From: Geofilum rhodophaeum
GTDB taxonomy: Bacteria > Bacteroidota > Bacteroidia > Bacteroidales > Marinilabiliaceae
Direction: 5' to 3'
Assembly (NCBI RefSeq): GCF_002210225.1
Contig: NZ_MWUJ01000001.1
Location: 180,380-244,379 of the forward strand
Length of the DNA: 64,000 nt
Shown here: positions 52,454 to 61,024 of the stretch, piece by piece
How the letters are laid out: every line of letters starts with the position of its first letter
Position numbering within the stretch: the stretch's first letter is position 1
Translations under genes and position numbers: made by a program
Notes under the pieces: generated by a model
Told to the model about the DNA's origin: nothing
Database searches by the model: none
Seen by the model: only the letters and a program-made list of their open reading frames with translations

Positions 52454-54580
52454 ATGAAAGCGCTGCACTGGATGACGCTGGCTATGGGCTCGGCAGTTTT
52501 GCTGACCACAGCCTGTAGACAAAAACCCCAACAAATGACTTACCCCCAAACGGCAAAGGTGGATACGGTAGATGTGTATTTCGGCACAGAGGTGGCCGAT
52601 CCCTATCGCTGGCTCGAGGACGATAATGCGCCCGAAACCAAAGCCTGGGTGGAAGCCCAGAATCGGGTTACCAACGAATGGTTCAGCCAAATCCCTTATC
52701 GTAAGGACATTGCCGACCGCCTGGCTCAGGTTTGGAACTACACCAGTCAGGGCAGTCCCGAACAAATCGGACAGCTCCAGTTTTATTTCCGCCACGACGG
52801 TCAGCAAAACCATGCGGTGTACTATGTCAAAGACCTCAGTACCAATGAGGAGCGGGTACTCATCGACCCCAACCTTTTCTCGGAAGACGGCACCACCTCG
52901 CTGGCCGAGGTAAACGTCTCACCCGACGGAAAATACGTGGCCTACTCCACCAGCAAGGGCGGGTCTGACTGGCGCGAAGCCAGGGTTCGTGAAGTAGCCA
53001 GTGGGAAGGACCTGGACGACCACCTGCAATGGATCAAGTTTTCGGGTTTCAGCTGGGACAAGGAGGGCTTTTACTACGGCAGATATGCGGCCCCCAAGGC
53101 CGGCGACGAGCTCTCGGCCAGCAACCAAAACCAGCAGCTGTACTACCACCGGCTCAACACCCCGCAGGAGGATGACCGACTGGTATATGCCGATCCACAA
53201 AACCCCAAATACATGTTTTCCCTTGAACTGGATAAGGACTTTCGCTACGAATTCCTCTACACCTCCAGCTCAACCAACGGCAATACTTTTGCTTTCCGGC
53301 CACGCAACAGCAAGGGCGACTTTGTGGTGGCCGACCCCGACTTCAGCACCAACACCGTACTGGCGGGAGTGGTCGATGGAAAAATTTGGGTGTACACCAA
53401 CTACGAAGCGCCCCGCTACCGCCTGATGGCCTTCGACCCGGCCCAACCTGGGCAGGAAAACTGGAGCGAAATCCTGCCCGAAAGCAAGGATGTGCTCAAC
53501 GGCGTAAAACTCACCAAAGACTATCTGCTGGCCACCTACATGGTCGATGTCAGCTCCCGCTTACGGATATTCGATAAACAGGGCAGCTTTCTGAGCGAGG
53601 TGGACTTACCGGGACTGGGTTCCGTGGGCGGCATTCAGCCCGTGAAGGACCAAAACCAATTCTATTTCACCTTTACCTCCTACACCACCCCCGCGCAGGT
53701 GCTCTCGTACAACATCGAGAATGCCGAAATGCAGGAGGAGTTTGTACCGCAGGTGGACTTCAATCCCGAAGATTACACTTTTAAGATGGTGTTTGTAGAG
53801 GCGCAGGACGGCGCGCAGGTACCCCTGTCCATCGTCCACAAAAAGGGTCTGGAGCTGAACGGAGAAAACCCCACCTTGCTCTATGGCTACGGCGGCTTTA
53901 ACGTAGTGTATTCCCCGCGCTTTGATGTACGACTGCTGCCCTGGCTCGAAAACGGGGGCATTTATGTAAATGCCCACATTCGTGGAGGAGGCGAATATGG
54001 AGAGGACTGGTACCGTGCCGGCACCCTGCTGAATAAGCAAAGGGTCTTCGACGATTTCATTCTGGCCGCCGAGCACCTTATTGAACAAAACTACACCCAA
54101 GCCAAAAAACTCGCCATTTATGGGGGTTCCAACGGCGGCTTATTGGTTGGCGCCGTCGCCAACCAACGTCCCGAACTCTTCCAGGTGGCCCTTCCGGCAG
54201 TAGGCGTCATGGACATGCTCCGCTACCAGCACTTCACCATTGGCTGGGCATGGGCAGGCGATTACGGTCGCAGCGACGACAGTGCGGAAATGTTCCACTA
54301 CCTTTATGCCTATTCGCCCCTGCACAACATTCCCGAAGGCAGCACCTTCCCAGCCACCCTGGTGACCACCGCCGATCACGACGACCGTGTGGTGCCGGCC
54401 CACTCTTTCAAATATACAGCAGCCCTTCAGGAGAAGTATAAAGGCGCTAATCCGGTGCTGATTCGCATCGAAACCAAAGCCGGACATGGTGCAGGTAAAC
54501 CCCTGTCGATGCAAATAGACGAGGTGGCCGACAGATGGGCCTTTGCTTTATTTAATATGAATGAGGTTTACAAAAAATAA
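52454..54580 (+). CDS. Prolyl oligopeptidase family serine peptidase (S9A)
   Basis: The 708-residue protein starts with a lipoprotein-like leader (MTLAMGSAVLLTTAC, Cys near 21), so it is probably periplasmic or surface-bound. A seven-bladed propeller (about 90-440) gates a C-terminal alpha/beta hydrolase. The triad is Ser near 559 (YGGSNGGLL), Asp near 643 (DHDDRVVP) and His near 679 (KAGHGAGK). It cleaves short proline-containing peptides on the carboxyl side of proline. Length matches the family (about 700). Confidence 0.94.
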   Translation: MKALHWMTLAMGSAVLLTTACRQKPQQMTYPQTAKVDTVDVYFGTEVADPYRWLEDDNAPETKAWVEAQNRVTNEWFSQIPYRKDIADRLAQVWNYTSQGSPEQIGQLQFYFRHDGQQNHAVYYVKDLSTNEERVLIDPNLFSEDGTTSLAEVNVSPDGKYVAYSTSKGGSDWREARVREVASGKDLDDHLQWIKFSGFSWDKEGFYYGRYAAPKAGDELSASNQNQQLYYHRLNTPQEDDRLVYADPQNPKYMFSLELDKDFRYEFLYTSSSTNGNTFAFRPRNSKGDFVVADPDFSTNTVLAGVVDGKIWVYTNYEAPRYRLMAFDPAQPGQENWSEILPESKDVLNGVKLTKDYLLATYMVDVSSRLRIFDKQGSFLSEVDLPGLGSVGGIQPVKDQNQFYFTFTSYTTPAQVLSYNIENAEMQEEFVPQVDFNPEDYTFKMVFVEAQDGAQVPLSIVHKKGLELNGENPTLLYGYGGFNVVYSPRFDVRLLPWLENGGIYVNAHIRGGGEYGEDWYRAGTLLNKQRVFDDFILAAEHLIEQNYTQAKKLAIYGGSNGGLLVGAVANQRPELFQVALPAVGVMDMLRYQHFTIGWAWAGDYGRSDDSAEMFHYLYAYSPLHNIPEGSTFPATLVTTADHDDRVVPAHSFKYTAALQEKYKGANPVLIRIETKAGHGAGKPLSMQIDEVADRWAFALFNMNEVYKK

Positions 54581-54662
54581 AAAATGTACGATATTTGGTA
54601 TGCAGCTGGTAAAATAGTAATCATTAGGCCGAAAAAAACTACCGTTTACACCAGAGAAACCC

Positions 54663-54721
54663 TATATTTGCAATTTACGGAGCACCTGAACTTTTAATTT
54701 TTGAAAACATTATTATATTTG
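54663..54721 (+). promoter_or_regulatory. Candidate promoter elements of the TPR lipoprotein gene
   Basis: Two TATATTTG elements (54663-54670 and 54714-54721) fit TAnnTTTG, the second 48 bp before the ATG. Neither has a TTG at 20 bp, so which one is used is open. The remainder of the 189-bp gap is AT-rich. Confidence 0.45.
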
Positions 54722-54769
54722 TGAGAGAGTTTTGAAATTGGTTCAAGAACAAATAATTAAGCTAACATT

Positions 54770-56494
54770 ATGAAAAGAACAAGGATTCAATTTTTTGCAA
54801 TTCTGGCACTAGCCGCTGTCATGTCCAGCTGTGCTAGTCTCGAGAAGATGAGAAAAAATGCCGGGGATATCAACTACTCAGTGACCCCTGAAGTGCTTGA
54901 AGCACATGGCGATAAAGTAGATGTGGCCATGAATGTACGTATCCCCGCCGGATACATGGACAGCAAAGCCACGCTGACTGCTACCCCTGTTTTGGTGTAT
55001 GAGGGCGGCGAAACCGCTTACCCCAGCAAAACCATCCAGGGCGAAAAGGCTGAAGGCAACAACCAGGTGATCACCAAGGCATCCGGAGGTCAGATTACTT
55101 ACAGTGAGTCGGTACCCTACAACGAAAACATGCGTGTAGCCGACCTGGAAGTACGCATTACTGCCACCAAAGGAAGCAACTCGCTCGACTTTGAGCCCGT
55201 TAAAGTAGCTGAGGGCGTAATTTCTACCTCTGCCAATGTAGCCGCTCAAGGCATTCAGCCCACCGTTGGTGCCGACGAGTTCCAGCGCATTATTCCCATT
55301 TCTAAGACTGCTGAAATCCTCTTCCTGATTCAACAGGCAACTGTTCGCAACACCGAACTGACCAAAGAAGAAGTAAAGGCATTGAACGATTTCATCGCAG
55401 AAGTAAAGGAAGCTGAAAACAAAGAATTCAAAGGCGTTGACATCAGTGCTTATGCATCTCCCGACGGTCCTGTTGATTTGAACACCCGTTTGGCTTCTCA
55501 GCGTGAAGTTGCCGCCAAAAATGCTTTGAACCGTCAATTGACCCGTTCAAAAGTAGAAGAAGCTAAAGATGCTGAATTCTTCAGCCTCAAGAATACGCCC
55601 GAAGACTGGGAAGGATTCAAAGCTTTGATGGAGAAAAGCGACATCCAGGACAAAGAGTTGATTCTGCGTGTACTTTCTATGCATTCTGATCCTGAAGTAC
55701 GTGAGCGTGAAATCAAGAATATGGCCAATACTTACAAAGTAATTGCCGACGATATTCTTCCTCAGCTGCGTCGTTCAAAAATGAGCATCAATGTAGAAGA
55801 AATTGGCAAATCTGACGAAGAAATCTCTGAATTGGCTGCCAACGATGCTTCTGCACTTACTGTTGAAGAGTTGCTTTACGCTGCTACCCTTACCGATGAT
55901 GTGGACGAGCAATTGGCCATCTACAAGAAAGCTGCTGCTCAATTCTCTGACGACTGGAGAGCCCACAACAATGTAGGTTTGGCCCTTTACAAGAAAGACG
56001 ACCTGGCCGGTGCCAAAGGTGCTTTCGAAAAAGCCAACAGCATCAAAGCCAACCAGCCTGAGGTTATGAACAACCTGGGTGCCGTTGCTCTGCGCGAAGG
56101 CGATTTGGCTGCTGCCGAAGAGTATTTCGGAGCTGCTGCCGGTGCTGGTGCTGAACTGGACAACAACCTGGGTGTATTGGCCATCAAAAAAGGTGAGTAC
56201 GACGAAGCCGTTCGTTACTTCGGTAACAGCGTGAGCTGCAACGCTGCTTTGGCTAAAATTTTGGCCGGCAACTACGACGCTGCACTGTCAACCCTTAACG
56301 CCAACACCATGGAAGTAGGTCAAAAGTACTATCTGAAAGCAGTAGTAGGTGTACGCACTAACGACTCAGACATGATGTTCAGCAACCTGCGTAAAGCCGT
56401 TGAGTTGGACAGCAACCTGAAGTCTCGCATTGCTACCGATATGGAGTTTGCCCGTTATTTTGAAGATGCAACTTTTAAAGGCATCGTTCAATAA
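54770..56494 (+). CDS. TPR-repeat lipoprotein with OmpA-like segment
   Basis: The 574-residue lipoprotein (ILALAAVMSSCASLEKM) has a beta-rich N-terminal domain (about 25-175). An OmpA-like central part follows (about 185-275; VDISAYASPDGPVDLNTRLASQREVAAKNAL). The C-terminal TPR repeats are at about 375-560 (DWRAHNNVGLALYKKDDLAGAKGAFEKANSI and NQPEVMNNLGAVALREGDLAAAEEYF). Such proteins are common and abundant in Bacteroidota envelopes and probably join peptidoglycan or outer-membrane assemblies. Its codons end in T more often than those of the neighbours (GCT, GGT), which fits high expression. Exact role unknown. Confidence 0.85.
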   Translation: MKRTRIQFFAILALAAVMSSCASLEKMRKNAGDINYSVTPEVLEAHGDKVDVAMNVRIPAGYMDSKATLTATPVLVYEGGETAYPSKTIQGEKAEGNNQVITKASGGQITYSESVPYNENMRVADLEVRITATKGSNSLDFEPVKVAEGVISTSANVAAQGIQPTVGADEFQRIIPISKTAEILFLIQQATVRNTELTKEEVKALNDFIAEVKEAENKEFKGVDISAYASPDGPVDLNTRLASQREVAAKNALNRQLTRSKVEEAKDAEFFSLKNTPEDWEGFKALMEKSDIQDKELILRVLSMHSDPEVREREIKNMANTYKVIADDILPQLRRSKMSINVEEIGKSDEEISELAANDASALTVEELLYAATLTDDVDEQLAIYKKAAAQFSDDWRAHNNVGLALYKKDDLAGAKGAFEKANSIKANQPEVMNNLGAVALREGDLAAAEEYFGAAAGAGAELDNNLGVLAIKKGEYDEAVRYFGNSVSCNAALAKILAGNYDAALSTLNANTMEVGQKYYLKAVVGVRTNDSDMMFSNLRKAVELDSNLKSRIATDMEFARYFEDATFKGIVQ

Positions 56495-56511
56495 CAAAGT
56501 TTCTACAATAC

Positions 56512-56547
56512 AAAAAAAGGGCTGTCGAATTCGACAGCCTTTTTTTG
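56512..56547 (+). terminator. Terminator of the TPR lipoprotein gene
   Basis: GGCTGTCGAATTCGACAGCC is a perfect 20-bp palindrome flanked by A and T runs, 25 bp after the stop codon. Confidence 0.92.
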
Positions 56548-56582
56548 TATCTTTAGTTTTCACTGCATAAAAACAATAAACG

Positions 56583-57242
56583 ATGACAAAGACGAAGAAA
56601 ATTGCCGTAGTATTATCCGGTTGCGGTGTTTACGACGGAGCCGAAATTCACGAAGCCGTTTGCAGTATGCTGGCCATCGCAGAGGCAGGTGCCGAATACG
56701 AATTGTTTGCCCCCGACATCGATCAGCACCATGTGATCAACCACCTCAACGGCAGCGAAATGCCCGAAAAACGTAATGTGTTGGTGGAAGCAGCCCGCAT
56801 AGCCCGGGGCAACATCAAAGCCTTATCGCAGCTGGAAGTCGGACAGGCAGACGCGCTGCTTTTGCCCGGGGGATTTGGCGCAGCTAAAAACCTGTCGTCC
56901 TTTGCCTTTGACGGAGCCGATTGCAGCATTGAACCCCAAACGGAACGCGTTGTTCGCAGCTTTCACCAGGCAGCGAAGCCCATTGCCGCTCTTTGCATAG
57001 CGCCGGTTGTTGTTGCTAAAATACTGGGAAATGTTGAAGTCACCATTGGCAGCGACAAAGCTACTGCAGCAGCCATCGAAACCATGGGCGGCCAACATAC
57101 CACCACCGACCACGGCCAGGTGGTTACCGACACCAAAAACAAGTTGATTACCACCCCCTGCTACATGCTCGACGCCACCCTGCCACAGATTGCCGCCGGG
57201 GCCCGCGCCGCAGTCACTGCCCTCCTGAATCTTATTCCTTAA
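56583..57242 (+). CDS. elbB: ElbB-like DJ-1/PfpI glyoxalase
   Basis: The 219-residue protein has the ElbB signature KIAVVLSGCGVYDGAEIHEAV at its start, the DJ-1 fold motif LLLPGGFGAAKNLSSFA, and the nucleophilic-elbow Cys in AALCIAPVV. ElbB acts as a glyoxalase that clears reactive aldehydes; the older link to isoprenoid synthesis is indirect. It stands alone, convergent with the DUF4294 gene. Confidence 0.93.
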   Translation: MTKTKKIAVVLSGCGVYDGAEIHEAVCSMLAIAEAGAEYELFAPDIDQHHVINHLNGSEMPEKRNVLVEAARIARGNIKALSQLEVGQADALLLPGGFGAAKNLSSFAFDGADCSIEPQTERVVRSFHQAAKPIAALCIAPVVVAKILGNVEVTIGSDKATAAAIETMGGQHTTTDHGQVVTDTKNKLITTPCYMLDATLPQIAAGARAAVTALLNLIP

Positions 57243-57259
57243 GCCCAGGGGCGGCGTGC

Positions 57260-57889
57260 CTAGAGCGCACCATTATCAATCATCGTGATGATGTGCTCTA
57301 CCATCTTATCCTCCACCTCAGCGTCGTACTCTGATTTGAGGTTGGCCCCAAAAATACGGGCGATGCCCTGCCAAAAAAAGGCAGGCACGCCCCCTTTGTA
57401 ATCCTGAATAAGCCGATAACTCGAAGCGCCGGTCTCCCGATCGATGAGCTTAATCAACAAACGCCCCTGCGAAAAGGTCAGCTTGCGCAAGGGCGCTTCA
57501 AACTCAGCGAACAACTCCTGCTCAGCTTCTTTTAAATAAGCCTTGCGCTGCTTCTCCGTTTTCAGGAGACTCATTTCGTAGTTGTACAACTCCAATCGCT
57601 CTGCTGCCAAACGGGCATAAGGCAGCGTGACTTTAATATTGCGCACCAGCCGATGGTATTGATTGTATTCCCTTTGGTTTTTAAACTCCCAGGGTTTCAT
57701 CACCACCACTTCTCCGAGCAAAATATGCGGAATGGTATCGCCATCCACCACTTTGGCTTTGGTATACAACTCCCTCCGCTGCCGGGTCAAGTCCTCAGCG
57801 CGACTTTGTGCCGCCAGCCCATTCCCAAGCAAAAGGAGGGCCCACACAACGTAAGCTATTTCAGCGAATCTCCTCATCAGCACGTTCAA
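57260..57889 (-). CDS. DUF4294 secreted protein
   Basis: The 209-residue protein (205 if the second ATG at 57877 is used; it gives a cleaner signal, MRRFAEIAYVVWALLLLGNGLAAQ) carries the DUF4294 core VVDGDTIPHILLGEVVVMKPWEFKNQREYNQYHRLVRN. The rest is charged helix and a conserved segment KLIDRETGASSYRLIQDYKG. The family is restricted to Bacteroidota and has no known function. It follows sucC on the same strand but a terminator separates the two. Confidence 0.85.
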   Translation of the reverse strand: MNVLMRRFAEIAYVVWALLLLGNGLAAQSRAEDLTRQRRELYTKAKVVDGDTIPHILLGEVVVMKPWEFKNQREYNQYHRLVRNIKVTLPYARLAAERLELYNYEMSLLKTEKQRKAYLKEAEQELFAEFEAPLRKLTFSQGRLLIKLIDRETGASSYRLIQDYKGGVPAFFWQGIARIFGANLKSEYDAEVEDKMVEHIITMIDNGAL

Positions 57890-57890
57890 T

Positions 57891-57916
57891 TAAAGGCCGG
57901 AGGTCCGGCCTTTAAC
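57891..57916 (-). terminator. sucC terminator
   Basis: TTAAAGGCCGGA and TCCGGCCTTTAA form a 12-bp perfect stem with a 2-base spacer, 48 bp after the sucC stop. The T run is short. Confidence 0.75.
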
Positions 57917-57963
57917 TTTATGCAAAAACCGTTCCCTTTACACAAGAAGCTCACTATCAGAAT

Positions 57964-59154
57964 CTAGCCAACCAATTGCTTGACCAAGTCGGCCGCCTCC
58001 TGCAAAGTAATGGCCGAATAGACCTTCAAACCGGAACCATCGATTACCGCTTTGCCTTCTTCGGCATTGGTTCCTTGCAAGCGTACGATGATGGGCACCT
58101 TAATGTTGCCCAGTTTTTTATAAGCCTCTACCACCCCGGAGGCCACCCGGTCGCAGCGTACAATGCCCCCAAAAATATTTATCAGTACGGCTTTCACACG
58201 TGGATCGTCCAGAATGATTTTGAGCCCTGCCTCCACGGTTTGTGCGTTGGCACCGCCACCCACATCCAAAAAGTTGGCCGGCTCACCACCGGACAGCTTG
58301 ATGATGTCCATGGTCGCCATAGCCAATCCCGCTCCATTAACCATACAGCCCACATTGCCGTCGAGCTTCACAAAGTTCAGATTGTGCTTACCCGCCTCAA
58401 TTTCTGAAGGCTCCTCCTCCGACAAGTCGCGCATCTGCTCTATAAGCGAATGTCTGAACAAGGCACTGTCGTCGATATTCACTTTGGCATCCACAGCCAG
58501 GATTTTATCGTCGGTAGTCTTTAAAACCGGATTGATCTCAAAAAGGGAAGCATCCACGGCCACAAATGAAGCATACAAACGCTCCACAAAATGCGCCATT
58601 TCACGCGCCACCTTACCACTCAAGCCCAGGTTACGGGCAATTCTTTGTCCCTGAAAGGGCAAAACACCAAACGAGGGATCAATCTCCTCCTTAAATATCT
58701 TTTCAGGTCGCTGCGCTGCCACCTCCTCAATATCAACACCTCCTTCGGGCGAGTACATGACCACATTTCGGCCACTTTGACGGTTCAGCAAAATACTCAT
58801 ATAGTACTCCTGCTTTTCGGTGGGACCCGGATAATAGACGTCCTGAGCAACCAGCACTTTGCTGACTTTCTTACCTTCGGGACCGGTTTGCGGGGTGACG
58901 AGTTGCATGCCCAGCATCTTCTCTGTAATGGCACGTACCTCATCCAGACTCTTGGCCAGCTTTACACCACCGCCTTTACCGCGACCTCCGGCATGAATTT
59001 GCGCTTTAATCACCCACCAATTGGTGCCCGTTTCGGCCAGCAAGGCCTCTGCAGCCGCCACCGCTTCATCCGGGGTAGCCGCCACCTGTCCCTCCTGAAT
59101 GTTAACACCGTTCTCTTTCAAAATGGCTTTCGCCTGATACTCATGAATATTCAT
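57964..59154 (-). CDS. sucC: Succinate-CoA ligase (ADP-forming) beta subunit
   Basis: The 396-residue protein makes ATP or GTP from succinyl-CoA in the TCA cycle with the SucD alpha subunit, which is not in this window. It has the ATP-grasp opening MNIHEYQAKAILKENGVNI, KAQIHAGGRGKGGGVKLAKS, VGCMVNGAGLAMATMDIIK and the CoA-ligase loop NIFGGIVRCDRVASGVVEA. Normal length for the family. Transcribed alone, with a terminator after it. Confidence 0.97.
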   Translation of the reverse strand: MNIHEYQAKAILKENGVNIQEGQVAATPDEAVAAAEALLAETGTNWWVIKAQIHAGGRGKGGGVKLAKSLDEVRAITEKMLGMQLVTPQTGPEGKKVSKVLVAQDVYYPGPTEKQEYYMSILLNRQSGRNVVMYSPEGGVDIEEVAAQRPEKIFKEEIDPSFGVLPFQGQRIARNLGLSGKVAREMAHFVERLYASFVAVDASLFEINPVLKTTDDKILAVDAKVNIDDSALFRHSLIEQMRDLSEEEPSEIEAGKHNLNFVKLDGNVGCMVNGAGLAMATMDIIKLSGGEPANFLDVGGGANAQTVEAGLKIILDDPRVKAVLINIFGGIVRCDRVASGVVEAYKKLGNIKVPIIVRLQGTNAEEGKAVIDGSGLKVYSAITLQEAADLVKQLVG

Positions 59155-59226
59155 AGACCTACTGATTTAAGGGATGGAGAACCAAAAGATACTAAAATAA
59201 GTCCCCCGTTAAACAAATTATCTTTC

Positions 59227-59234
59227 TATTTTTG
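59227..59234 (+). promoter_or_regulatory. Candidate -7 element of the SpoU methyltransferase gene
   Basis: TATTTTTG fits TAnnTTTG and lies 17 bp before the start codon, giving a very short leader. No -33 TTG was seen. Confidence 0.45.
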
Positions 59235-59251
59235 CACTTCAATACAATTTT

Positions 59252-59773
59252 ATGCGAAAACTAAGGATTACTGAATTAAACAGATTAACGCCCGAAGAGT
59301 TTAAAGCGGCCCCCAAACATCGCATCATCGCCGTTCTCGACAACGTACGCAGTCTCCATAACGTAGGCAGTGTGTTCCGCACGGCCGATGCTTTTTGCCT
59401 CGAGGCCGTATACCTGTGTGGCATTACCGCCACCCCTCCCCACAACGAAATCCACAAAACTGCGCTGGGCGCCGAAGACGCAGTCAGCTGGCGCTATTTT
59501 GACAGCACCCTCGACGCCATCGATGCGCTCAGAGCGCAGGACTACCTGCCCATAGCTATTGAACAGGTAGACCAAAGCATCGCGCTGGGCGACTTTAAAG
59601 CAGACCCCAACCAGGGCTACGCATTCATCTTTGGCAACGAGGTAAAAGGCGTACAGCAGGCGGTCATCGACCGCTGCCACGCCTGCATCGAAATCCCTCA
59701 ATACGGCACCAAGCACTCCCTCAACGTATCGGTCACCGCCGGCATCGTCCTTTGGGAAGCCTTGCGCTCCTGA
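59252..59773 (+). CDS. SpoU/TrmH-family RNA 2'-O-ribose methyltransferase
   Basis: The 173-residue protein has the knotted SPOUT fold signatures: VLDNVRSLHNVGSVFRTADAF (motif 1, catalytic Arg), FIFGNEVKGVQQAVIDRC (motif 2) and IPQYGTKHSLNVSVTAGIVLWE (motif 3). It uses S-adenosylmethionine to methylate a tRNA or rRNA ribose. It lacks the extra N-terminal domain of RlmB, so a tRNA target of TrmH or TrmL type is likely. Confidence 0.9.
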   Translation: MRKLRITELNRLTPEEFKAAPKHRIIAVLDNVRSLHNVGSVFRTADAFCLEAVYLCGITATPPHNEIHKTALGAEDAVSWRYFDSTLDAIDALRAQDYLPIAIEQVDQSIALGDFKADPNQGYAFIFGNEVKGVQQAVIDRCHACIEIPQYGTKHSLNVSVTAGIVLWEALRS

Positions 59774-59778
59774 AGCCG

Positions 59779-59815
59779 TCGTCAACAAAAGCCTACACCT
59801 TCGTCAACAAAAGCC
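59779..59815 (+). repeat. Two exact 15-bp direct repeats, 22-bp period
   Basis: TCGTCAACAAAAGCC occurs at 59779-59793 and 59801-59815, in the 119-bp gap between the methyltransferase stop and the DUF4412 gene. It could be a regulatory site. Confidence 0.6.
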
Positions 59816-59892
59816 CGCAACCCACTGAAAACAAGTTGACAATAGCTGATCCACAGCCTACCTTTCGTTTCATAACCAAAATACGACGCCTC

Positions 59893-60891
59893 ATGAAACG
59901 AAAATGGATCAACAGCCTAACCCTTGCCTTGATATTCAGCCCCTCCTTTTCTTTACAAGCCCAGAGTCTGATGGACCGAATGGCCAAAAAGGCGGCAGAG
60001 AAACTGGAACAGAAGACAGAGGAACGCATTGAACGAAAAATTGACGAGGGCATAGAACGGGGACTCGATGCAACGGAAGATGCCGTAAAAGAGGCGACGC
60101 CCCCCGACACCCCCACAGCCACCCCGAAAGCCACAACGGAAGCTGCTGCGGAACAAAGGGCCGATCAACAACATGCCCGGATGCAAAACATGCTCAGCAA
60201 AATGGGGGTGTCCGGCGAACCGGTGCGCTTCAACGACAGCTACACCTTCAACACCTCCATTCATATGCACATCAAAACCCTAAAGAAGAATGGTAAAGTC
60301 AACAGTGAGGGCGACATTATTTCCTATTTAAATGAGGATCAGAACTGTTCTGCTTTTGAGTTTGTTTCGGGAAATTTGGAAATGAAGGATGCCCCACAAA
60401 ACAAAGGCTTATTTATTATGGACCAGAAAAACCAGTCCACCCTCCTACTTACCAACGAGAACGACGAAAAAACAGGGCTTGCCTATGGGATGAGCGGACT
60501 TGAAAACATGACATATGAAGAAGATTCTGTCGCAAATGAAGAGGAAGTCTGGCAACACCCCAATCTGCAAAAAACCGGTCGCACCAAAACCATTGCCGGC
60601 TACCCTTGCGAAGAATATACCTATGCCGATGAAGAGAGCAAGGGGGCTTTTTGGCTGACCACCTCTCTGAAAGGCCTACAAAACAAAGCGCTCCCGGCCC
60701 AGTTCGGATGGAGCCAGCTCTTTATGGGCAACACCAAAGGATTTATCATGGCCAGCGAAAGCACCGACCTCAAAACAGGAGAGACTTCAACCATGGAAAT
60801 AACAGAAATCAACACTTCGCGCAGCACCACATTCAACATCGGCGAATACGCCATCACCAATCTGGGCAGCATGCAACTTGGGGGAGAATAG
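59893..60891 (+). CDS. Secreted DUF4412-like protein with charged helical N-terminus
   Basis: The start at 59893 gives a signal peptide (MKRKWINSLTLALIFSPSFSLQAQ); the frame is open upstream to 59752 but without a signal and overlapping the previous gene. The 332-residue product has a heptad-like charged helix (about 30-75; KAAEKLEQKTEERIERKIDEGIERGL) and a Thr/Pro linker. A beta-rich DUF4412 domain follows (about 120-330; GRTKTIAGYPCEEYTYADEESKGAFWLT). DUF4412 proteins are exported and of unknown function. A terminator follows. Confidence 0.75.
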   Translation: MKRKWINSLTLALIFSPSFSLQAQSLMDRMAKKAAEKLEQKTEERIERKIDEGIERGLDATEDAVKEATPPDTPTATPKATTEAAAEQRADQQHARMQNMLSKMGVSGEPVRFNDSYTFNTSIHMHIKTLKKNGKVNSEGDIISYLNEDQNCSAFEFVSGNLEMKDAPQNKGLFIMDQKNQSTLLLTNENDEKTGLAYGMSGLENMTYEEDSVANEEEVWQHPNLQKTGRTKTIAGYPCEEYTYADEESKGAFWLTTSLKGLQNKALPAQFGWSQLFMGNTKGFIMASESTDLKTGETSTMEITEINTSRSTTFNIGEYAITNLGSMQLGGE

Positions 60892-60958
60892 GCTCCAAAA
60901 GGGACATCTAAGAAGTATCACTACGTTGTCCAATTACTGCGGGTAACACTTTGCCTCG

Positions 60959-60994
60959 AAAAGGCAGTCCCTTCCTTGGCGGACTGCCTTTTTT
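60959..60994 (+). terminator. Terminator of the DUF4412 gene
   Basis: AAGGCAGTCC and GGACTGCCTT form a 10-bp stem around CTTCCTTGGC, followed by a T run. Confidence 0.9.
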
Positions 60995-61024
60995 ATCTTA
61001 TCTTTTTTCGACTAAAAAAAACCT

